DNA from: Rhododendron vialii
Lineage: Eukaryota; Streptophyta; Magnoliopsida; Ericales; Ericaceae
DNA: 64,000 nucleotides
Direction: 5' to 3'
NCBI RefSeq assembly: GCF_030253575.1
Contig: NC_080568.1
Span: 3,333,501-3,397,500, forward strand
In this document: piece by piece, positions 56,800 to 64,000 of the stretch
Layout of the letters: each line of letters starts with the position of its first letter
Position numbering within the stretch: position 1 is the stretch's first letter
Position numbers and translations under genes: made by a program
Notes under the pieces: model-generated
Told to the model about the DNA's origin: nothing
Database searches by the model: none
The model's input: only the letters and a program-made list of their open reading frames with translations

Positions 56800-58886
56800 T
56801 TAATGGAATGAATCTACTTTACCTTGTCCGTCCTCAGGAGGTTTGAGCCTAAAAGATTTCAAAGTGATCTTAGTTCCAACCTCCAGTAACACCACAGCTT
56901 GATATATCTTAATCTTGTCTCCATCAGCAAGATCCTTGGCCTCGAAGGTTATGTAGAATCTGACAGCATTGGCAACCTGAGACATCACCTTCAAAACCTT
57001 CACAAACTCCAGCTCTCTATTTTCGTCCTACAAACGAGTTTTTAACATACAGAGTTAGTTTCTGGGTCGTTTCGCATTTGGTTTTTACTCCAGTGATTTT
57101 GTCCAACCGAGCCTCACATTGGTCGGAGGGGATATTACTACAAGAAAATCACTTGAGCAATGTAATTGGTAAAGAAGACAGGGAAGATAATGTTGAGGCG
57201 GCCACAGCGAAAGCACACCCGAAAGAAAGCAAACACATTATTTATGTAATCAGGCACAAATATGCCTTCCTCCCCAAAGAAGTTCACCATGATATGGGTG
57301 AGTTACAAGATTGTGAGAAAAAATGCCCAATGCCAAGCCCTTGCTCGTGCATATTTTTTATAACATGTAGACAATAATCTTAGAAGCCCACCTCAAACCC
57401 AAATTGTTAATCGCAAACTTCAATTTTGTTGAATCAAATTAATTTTTGGCACACATCGAGTTCACTCTGACTTCCTTTTTGCTCTGTACTTCCTTATTGT
57501 TTTGTGGTTCGATTGCAAATATTTGCAGTTGAAAACCTTTAAATCAATAAGAATTTTTTTTCCTCCATGTGGCTGGTTGATGAATTAAGGAAGAAGAAGG
57601 TGAAGACAAGTACTAACACAAATAAATTACTGGTTTACTAAAAAACAAAACCAAATACCTTGAAACGACATCTGTATTCGTCAACTGCAAGCTGTGAACC
57701 GAAGTCATAATCGAAGAATCTCTTGTCTTCTATATCCATTGGAAAAATTTGACCCAACATGTTGACTCCAGGTATGAATCCAACATCAAAACCCTAAACA
57801 ACCAAATAAAAAAACGCAAAAATCTTACATTCAATAGTGTCATAACAAAAACAACTTTTTCAACATTCAAAACCATGATTGATAGTGAGAACATAATCAA
57901 TAGCAACTGAACAAGTAGTTATCTACTCGTACTATCAATTCATCTCTCTATCGCAATCAAATTCAACGTCCCATTGATAGTTTGGTTTTCAAATGTTATA
58001 CGAGTTAGCTTAGTCATATAATCCTTCAACATATCTCGCGCTCACACTCTCAATCCTCATACTGCGCTCGCCTTCTTAATCTTCGTTCTCGAGGATTATG
58101 GGCCATGTTTCCGGTAGTGATTTGAGGAAAAAATGTATGCGTTTTTACCATGTCGTTCACACAAATTAACGCTCGCCCTCTCAATTTTCGTTTTCAAGGA
58201 TTTTGGGCCATGTTTCTGGTAGTGATTTGAGAAAAAAACGTATGCATTTTTACCATATCGTTCACACAAATTAACCAACAAGTTTTAAAATTTTAGCTTG
58301 TTGTTCACAAAAACCAACTTGTGAACAAATTTTTTTTTCTACAATAACTTTACTCACAAACCCATCTATAACTTATTCACAATTGGAAACAACTTGATAT
58401 TTCTCGACAGCTTATTTATTACCGAAAACACCTAAAAACTATGATTGCTCCAAAAAAAAAATTTGACAACTTACTCATTACTGAAAACACTGTGACAAGT
58501 GTTTTAAAGACTTTTATGCTCTCAATCGGGCTCACGCACGCGAATGACATCACTTAGCGTGTTAGTCAATAACAATGATTCATGTACGTGAGAGCAAATC
58601 GAGTAAGAATCGGTCAAAACCATAAGAAAAACGAGGGTTTACTTACACCGCTCTTCTCAACTTGTTCGGAATAAAGGCGGCATTCCTCATCAGTCATATC
58701 TTGATCGCTGTCGGAATCATCATCTGTATCCGTCGCTCGGAATCCTGGTGTAAGTATAGGGGGTAGATTTTTGTCGTAACCAAAGAGTTTAACCAAACCG
58801 AATACCTCGCTTTCATCTTCGGATGTCTCTGTATAATCCGACCGTTCTTCCGCAGAATCGATCCCCAATTTCTTTTCAGTTTCCAT
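56800..58886 (-). CDS. Cystatin/monellin-like acidic protein, UPF0725-type (S2 copy)
   Basis: Exons at 58886-58647, 57793-57659 and 57027-56800, in phase 0, give about 200 residues. Exon 1 is 12 bp longer than in the L copies (METEKKLGIDSAEERSDYTE), then keeps DTDDDSDSDQD. Exon 2 carries RCRFK instead of RLRFK. Exon 3 keeps RFYITFEAKDLADGDKIKIY and ends FRLKPPEDGQG. The exon 1 donor is the strong GTAAGT. Intron 2 is short (0.63 kb) compared with the L copies (2.4-2.7 kb). It faces the S2 NF-YC13-like gene across 787 bp, the most compact divergent pair here. Function unknown. Confidence 0.7.
58066..58280. repeat. Tandem duplication of about 104 bp in cystatin intron 1 (S2)
   Basis: Two units share GGCCATGTTTC, GGTAGTGATTTGAG and CGTTCACACAAATTAAC. 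Other copies of the intron lack this. Confidence 0.75.
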
Positions 58887-59339
58887 TGATCTCGATTCAA
58901 ATCATTCGCAAACCCTAGGCTGTAGGAGTAAAATTAATTTTTTTAAAGTTTACACCGCTTTGGAATTTTAAAATTCTTTTTTAATGATTTTTAGTTTTAT
59001 AATTACTCTGGTCAAATAACTAAGATTCGAGGCAAACCTAAAAAATTTAATCAAGATTTGAGATTAATCCCAGACTTAATTGGGCCTCTTGCTAATGGAA
59101 TGTTTGATCAGTCCCTAAAAATCAATAGTGACGTGTGCATAAGTTGAGCCGGACAATACCAGTTAAATACAATACGCGCCGTAGGACACTCTCGCTCTAA
59201 TGTGTAATGAATGACTCGAATTTTAATCCGAATGAAAGATGATTCAAATTTGTAGAAATTCGAATTAAGCCTGAACTATTCGTGCTGAAATGAACAGCTA
59301 AATCGACCGCACTACTACACTGTAAGACGATCCTAGAGC

Positions 59340-59672
59340 ATTCCCAAATCCCGACAGATCAAGATCCGGGATGCTATATGGTGCACCCTATATAAAAAAT
59401 TCAGACCATTCATATCAATAATCAGGAGATACTATATGACGTATTTTATAGCAGCCTATATGAAAAATTCGGACCCTTCAGATGTGTTTTTTTAACTTTG
59501 ACCGGTAGACCGTGAATATCCTTTTCGCGCCAGACAGTTAAGTGGCCAAACGGCGGGCAATTCGTAAAGACCCCAAATCCCTCTAGTTGTCCACACTCCA
59601 CTTTCCCGCCAAAATTAAAAACCCTAAAACCACGTCCTGGTCCAAACACCCCCTTTCAATCTCAGACTTCCA
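59340..59672 (+). promoter_or_regulatory. NF-YC13-like proximal promoter/5' UTR (S2), both E2F sites intact
   Basis: TTTTCGCGCC at 59522-59531 and TTTCCCGCCAAA at 59602-59613 both match E2F consensus forms, and a telo-box AAACCCTAA is at 59619-59627, all within 150 bp of the ATG. This is the only copy with both E2F sites intact. An upstream unit of about 90 bp is present twice (about 59350-59480), as in S1. Confidence 0.6.
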
Positions 59673-60086
59673 ATGGCGGAACAAGAAGAAGAGGAACACG
59701 ACATCACGGAAGAGACCATCGCCCCGTCCCTTCCCCCAAGCCGAGTCAAGAAAATCATGAAACTCGACGAGGAAATCAACAAGGTGAACGCGGAAGCCCT
59801 GTTCCTGGTCTCCTGCTGCACCGAGCTCTTCCTCGAGTTCCTCGCCGAGGAATCGGCCCGGGTCGCGGTCGAGAAGAAGCGGAGGACGGTGAAGCTCGAG
59901 CACCTGAGAGTCGCCGTCAAGAGGCACCGGCCGACGAGCGATTTCCTCCTCGAGTCGCTTCCGGTGGCTTCTGAACCAGTTGTGGATCGGCCGAAGGCGG
60001 TGGAGAGCAACCGTGGTCGAACTGCTGAGAAGCCGGTCCCGACTGGTACTCGTCGGATCGATGATTTCTTTCGCAAGGATTCTTAG
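59673..60086 (+). CDS. NF-YC13-like: NF-YC13/Dpb3-like histone-fold protein (S2, full length)
   Basis: Single exon, 137 residues, collinear with the L2 protein. It differs at scattered positions, mostly in the acidic N-terminus (HDITEETIAP), in alpha-1 (KLDEEINKVN) and near the end (VPTGTRRIDDFFRKDS). The alpha-2 helix (CCTELFLEFLAEESARVA) and KRHRPTSDFLLESLPVASEP are complete. The tail T-R-R-I-D-D-F-F matches the Arabidopsis NF-YC13 ending most closely. With both E2F sites and the telo-box intact, this is the best candidate for the ancestral, working gene. The protein is expected in the nucleus, paired with a second histone-fold subunit, in transcription or DNA-replication complexes. Confidence 0.88.
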   Translation: MAEQEEEEHDITEETIAPSLPPSRVKKIMKLDEEINKVNAEALFLVSCCTELFLEFLAEESARVAVEKKRRTVKLEHLRVAVKRHRPTSDFLLESLPVASEPVVDRPKAVESNRGRTAEKPVPTGTRRIDDFFRKDS

Positions 60087-60770
60087 GTTTTTTTGGGCAA
60101 TTTATAGATGTTGAGTTGATTTTAATTTAGTTTGTTATGTTTTGTTTGATGAATTCGATGGTGTAAAATCATTTGGGAATATATGGATTTGTGTGCCTGG
60201 TGCCATGGTTTTTCAGCACAAAATGGAAAATTGACAGAAACGTGTGTTAGTAAACGGGTCTAGCTCGAGTTTGAGTTTAACTTCGTTTAGTGAACGAAAA
60301 GAGCTCGGCTCGAGTATAAAAGTTTGGCTCATTTGTAGAGGCTCTCGTAGTAAACGAACAAAGCTCGAAAACCTCAATAATAAACTAGCTGAGCTCAAGC
60401 CCGATTATTTGGGATTGGCTCGAGCTCGAGCTGAGCTCGAACACGTCAAAGCTGGGCTCGGAATGACCCCAACATCCTCTATTTATCCACTCAAACCCGC
60501 CGATAATTCTCAGCCAGCGGGGATTGACCCGCAGCGGCGGAGTGGAGTTGTGCTCGAGTGGCTTAGAAGCCGATTCTGGCTGCTACTTGACGGATCGAAG
60601 ACTTCTTTCATATGGAGTCACTGGTTGTATTTTTTGGTCAATTTATGGATGTTGTGTTGATTTAGTGAGTTTGTTATGTTTGTTTGGTGAAATAGTTCAA
60701 CAGGTGTAAAATTACTTTGGAAATGTATGGAATTCGAATGCCTAGTGCCATGTTTTTCAATTAGAAAATG
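60087..60770 (+). repeat. NF-YC13-like 3' flank with partial duplicate of gene end (S2)
   Basis: The region near 60560-60770 repeats the gene's last codons and flank (GACGGATCGAAGACTTCTTT, then TTTATGGATGTTG). A segment rich in GAGCTCGAGCTGAGCTCG lies between (60250-60460). Same architecture as in L1 and L2. Confidence 0.6.
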
Positions 60771-61039
60771 GATAAGCCAGAAATGTTGTTCTGCTGGGCT
60801 CATGAAGGCTAATCAAACTTGGGGATTGGAATGAAGGGATTAGACTTCAGTTAGTCAATGAGAATGGTGCAAATTAGTTTGATAGTTGACATGCGGATTT
60901 TCAACAAAGCAGTGCTGTGGATACAAATTAAAGTGCACAGATCCAGACATATGTGTCCGAAGTCGTTTGATGTGCATGGACACCACACGTCTACCATGTG
61001 GACCCATGTGCATTGGTCGGTTCCAGACACAAATGTGGA

Positions 61040-61640
61040 CGAATCTGTGCAATTTTGTTAATCGAAATCCGTATTGATCAAAGTCCAAAAAGAGCCTAAT
61101 TGTTTTGATTTGTCAAGGACAGGTAAGAGTTGTGGTAACTAACACAATGCCTGCAGTTTGTTCCTACACTGAACTTGAGTTACAGTACTAGCGCAATATT
61201 CGTGAATTTGTTACTTTTCTCTGTGTGTGAACAATTTATTTGTAGTTGAGTTCTGGACTTGGTTATGTACACTGGTGTGCAAGGTGGAACAATCACAGCA
61301 CCAAATGAAACGGCATTGGCTCTAGTTCAGGTGGTGATTTATCGGTGGTATGTTGTTTAAGTTGTTCGAATTTATTCTGCATGTTGCTTGGAACATACGG
61401 TTAGATTCAGCCAAGACAGATTTATTTTGATCTGCATAGGCTCACACACGAGCTCTTCCAGAAATGAGTATAAACAAGCATAAATCACTCTGTTAAGATG
61501 CCTATATGTTATCCTTTGCTGAATATCAATTCGTGCTTTATCGATAGGTACATGAAGAGGATAAGAAGAAAATGTGTGCGATGAGTAACCTAAACATCCA
61601 AACCAAACGAAGTTAAGCCTTTCGCCTCCACAATTGCTAT
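61040..61640 (+). repeat. Left copy of a diverged downstream duplication
   Basis: Matches 63500-63970 in order: CGAAATCCGTAT, GTTTTGATTTGTCA, GTGAATTTGTTACTTTT, TTGAGTTCTGGACT, AAAATGTGTG and GTTAAGCCTTT. No protein frame is conserved, so it may be a non-coding 3' segment of the NF-YC13 locus. Confidence 0.6.
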
Positions 61641-62095
61641 TATTCTTCCTGTTAAATCAAGTTTTGTATGTTCGTATCATTTTTACCACAACATCGCATG
61701 GATGTTGATTGAATGTACTTTTTGCTTTTAGTTACTGAATAAGGTGTGCAATTGCTTCATAGAACTTGTGGACACACATTGGATTCTACATTTCCTTTGA
61801 CGCTGCAGGTTCTTTCTTTCCCCCTTGGCTATTTTAAGCTTCAATGATTAAGGAAAATTTACCTCTCTCAGTTCAATGAACATTTTGTTTCCTTTTAGTA
61901 TATGCTATTGGTTATGCTACATCATCATTCGTTTGCCACATTTAAGCCCTTGTAAGGCTTTAACAAAAACTGGGTACCTAAGCAATTTCTGCCTAAAAGG
62001 AAACTGGTTTAATTGTAATTGTCTACAGGTTGATCTAGCTAAGTGCTAATATCGATGATACCAAATATATGGGGTGACATTACATATATCTGCAT

Positions 62096-62165
<70 letters not shown>

Positions 62166-62685
62166 CCGTTCTTGTAATTAACTGTGATGTGCTAGATAAA
62201 TTTTCACAAGCAGGAGGGAAAACATCACCGCTTGGTGATAGATAGGCATAGGCTTTGTTTCTTCTTCCCCCTCAACGTCCCGAGTTTCTACCGACTAATC
62301 CCCGCATGCATAGTCTTGCTTGTGGCCATATTACTTTCCCCTTGCCCCGCAATTTTATTGCAGGCCATAGTTGGCTCCCTTTCACCTTGTTTGCTACACT
62401 GATGTGTTATATTTTCTCAAGTTCTTTTTTCCCAGTTCATTCCGAGGTATCCATTTGCCTAGATCCAGTTTTTTTTTTTTTGATCAACTACATTAGTTCA
62501 CACAATCTTAATACCTTCATTAGGCATCAGTATCAGCTGATCTATGCATTGAATCAACTAATCCTACACAAACCATCTACACCTTGCTCACTTTTTTTGA
62601 ACTACTTGATATTGGGACTGTTTCATTTTTCAAGGAGATAAGTTCACCTTTCTAAGCATCAACTTTTGAGGAGTCATTTTCTGGT
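61641..62685. other. No gene seen between duplication and U6
   Basis: AT-rich sequence with a long AT microsatellite. A plus-strand frame around 62255-62640 is open but resembles no known protein. Confidence 0.5.
62098..62163. repeat. AT microsatellite
   Basis: Uninterrupted AT run of about 33 units. Confidence 0.95.
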
Positions 62686-62745
62686 GCAGACTTGTGGGTA
62701 TTGGTGCTTTTGTAGTGTTTTAATAGTTAGTTTGTCCCACATGAA

Positions 62746-62801
<56 letters not shown>

Positions 62802-62885
62802 GTGGTTGTGGGTAATGGTGCTTTTGTAGTGTTTTGATAGTTAGTTGCTTTTGTAGTGTTTTAATAGTTAGTTTGTCCCACATCG
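62686..62885 (+). repeat. Three partial copies of the U6 upstream element region
   Basis: GCTTTTGTAGTGTTTTAATA-type units followed by GTTAGTTTGTCCCACAT occur at about 62705-62743 and 62847-62885, with a third copy lacking the final part at about 62819-62846. A GA microsatellite splits the first from the rest. Confidence 0.8.
62749..62798. repeat. GA microsatellite
   Basis: GA run of about 25 units, starting 5 bp after the decayed upstream USE copy (GTCCCACATG, 62734-62743). Confidence 0.95.
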
Positions 62886-62917
62886 CCAGTGGAAGAGATA
62901 TTGGAAGGGTTAATAAA
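62875..62917 (+). promoter_or_regulatory. U6 snRNA promoter: USE and TATA-like box
   Basis: GTCCCACATCG at 62875-62885 is the plant upstream sequence element. TTAATAAA at 62910-62917 is TATA-like, at -31 to -24 from the U6 start. The 24-bp gap between them is the spacing that selects RNA polymerase III in plants. Confidence 0.9.
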
Positions 62918-62940
62918 CAGGCGAATGAGAGAAACAAAGT

Positions 62941-62960
62941 GTCCCTTCGGGGACATCCGA

Positions 62961-62992
<32 letters not shown>

Positions 62993-63042
62993 GGCCCCTG
63001 CGCAAGGATGACACGCACAAATCGAGAAATGGTCCAAATTTT
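62941..63042 (+). ncRNA. U6: U6 spliceosomal snRNA
   Basis: Starts GTCCCTTCGGGGACATCCG (5' stem-loop) and contains ACAGAGA (ACAGAGAAGATTAGCATGGC), which pairs with the 5' splice site, the AGC triad region and GATGACACGCACAAATCGAG, ending at GGTCCAAATTTT. By eye it is full length and matches the plant U6 consensus throughout. With a good USE, TATA box and T-run terminator it looks functional. U6 forms the catalytic core of the spliceosome with U2 and U5. Confidence 0.97.
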
Positions 63043-63045
63043 TTT
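63039..63045 (+). terminator. Pol III terminator T-run
   Basis: Seven consecutive T residues at the end of the U6 gene, as expected for RNA polymerase III termination. Confidence 0.9.
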
Positions 63046-63149
63046 CTTCCCTTTTACCCCTCAGTTTTGTAACCTTGATTTACAAAATTGGCCAATGTAA
63101 TTGATGCCATTGGATGGAGCACCAAAGGTCCAAGACCAGAGAGCACCCA

Positions 63150-63151
<2 letters not shown>

Positions 63152-63181
<30 letters not shown>
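63152..63181. repeat. CT microsatellite
   Basis: CT run of about 15 units, about 110 bp after U6. Confidence 0.95.
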
Positions 63182-63184
<3 letters not shown>

Positions 63185-63499
63185 CAATCTGTTTCCTTGC
63201 TTTAGACAGGTTTCTGGGTTACCTAAAAACAAAAAGTGAGAAGTCAAATTCCGTTCTAGGTGGAGAGATTTGAAGTGATTTGTAGTAAGGATTTTAGCTG
63301 TGCAAGGATTATAACCAAGTAAATATACTTCTAGAAATTCCTATCTATTCTCCATCCTGCAGACCTGGAAAGCCTTTTCTCTGTCCAGAGATAAACAATT
63401 CCCTCGGCCTCCTAGTCTCGACTATTAAAAGTTCTGTCCATTTGAACGATATACAGGCTGTACCATCGAAGAGTGTCATACTATTGGAGAAATTGAATC

Positions 63500-63970
63500 A
63501 TAAGTTTATTACCCCCTTCAATCGAAATCCGTATCTTTTGAAAATCCAAACAGAGCTTAGCTTAATCGGTGTTTTGATTTGTCACTGACTGGTGAGAGTA
63601 GTGGTAAAGGTAATGGAAAGATGGTGGCTCCACTTTGTTCCTACTTTGGCTTAAGTTAACAGTGTAATCCGTGTGAATTTGTTACTTTTACATGCACGTA
63701 AAACTGTTATAGTTGAGTTCTGGACTAAGTGATATACACCCTGGTGTGTATGGTGTAACAATCACCAAATGAAGCAGCATTGGATCTAGTTCAGCATTGG
63801 CTCAGTTATAAATGCATAAAATCTTGTGAAACGGCTTGTCTATCATCCTTTTTCTGAATGATTTTCTGCTTTTGTTTATATGTATAGGAAGAGGAAATGA
63901 AGAAAATGTGTGATGGGTAACCAAACTGAATGGAGTTAAGCCTTTTGCCCCCCCTCAATTGGTTACATGA
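63500..63970 (+). repeat. Right copy of the diverged downstream duplication
   Basis: Counterpart of 61040-61640, with several indels. The U6 gene and microsatellites lie between the two copies. No gene recognised. Confidence 0.6.
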
Positions 63971-64000
63971 ATCATTTCTTGAATGAAGTTAAGCCTTTTG

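Larger units (their letters stand above)
36831..61210. repeat. Segmental duplication copy 2 (units L2 and S2)
   Basis: Collinear with 183-22882, as described for copy 1. The start is marked by GAGACCTGCTTTGTTCTTT and the L2/S2 junction lies near 55430. Unlike copy 1, it keeps the complete S-unit NF-YC13-like gene and its downstream flank. Confidence 0.85.

Noticed and set aside
62255-62641. 128-residue plus-strand frame before U6
   Set aside because: AT-rich, membrane-like only by composition; no recognisable domain or start context.

Overview
The window looks like gene-poor, transposon-rich nuclear DNA of a eudicot plant, possibly Ericales, although that placement is only an impression. It has phase-0 GT-AG introns, many small non-autonomous DNA transposons, GA/CT microsatellites and an intact plant U6 snRNA gene. 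Nothing points to bacterial, organellar or viral DNA.

The main structure is a nested duplication. The basic module is a divergent gene pair. A three-exon gene for a small acidic cystatin/monellin-like (UPF0725-type) protein lies on the minus strand. A single-exon gene for an NF-YC13/Dpb3-like histone-fold protein lies on the plus strand. The pair occurs in a long (L) and a short (S) version side by side, and the L+S unit occurs twice: about 183-22882 (L1+S1) and 36831-61210 (L2+S2). A fragment of the L unit also lies at 31280-35400. The histone-fold gene is intact in L2 (52848-53261) and S2 (59673-60086). In L1 (17225-17590) it carries three in-frame deletions, and in S1 it is cut off just before its start codon (22882). 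The cystatin-like gene looks intact in L1, L2 and S2, is a pseudogene in S1, and is reduced to one dead exon at 33751-33978.

Between the two large units (22.9-36.8 kb) lie a papain-family cysteine protease without its N-terminus (23080-25452), a decayed LINE (26455-26990), a 1.55-kb hAT element with an exact 8-bp target duplication, and a 2.1-kb Mutator-like candidate. The hAT element holds a second terminal-inverted-repeat element carrying a captured OVATE-domain gene fragment. The Mutator-like candidate holds a palindromic repeat array.

Because the two large units are paralogous, many insertions have an empty counterpart in the other copy, giving unusually clear boundaries: a Harbinger-like element (1502-2236), a 716-bp element (5291-6006), a hAT MITE (41792-42403), a Stowaway-like MITE (47730-47987), a tRNA-derived SINE in the NF-YC13 promoter (52433-52714), an 800-bp insertion (53377-54176) and an 850-bp retroposon (37294-38143). 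The right end (61-64 kb) carries the U6 gene, with a tandemly repeated upstream element, between two diverged copies of an NF-YC13 downstream segment.

All identities come from reading translations and motifs by eye. Percent identities, expression and exact taxonomy were not computed.
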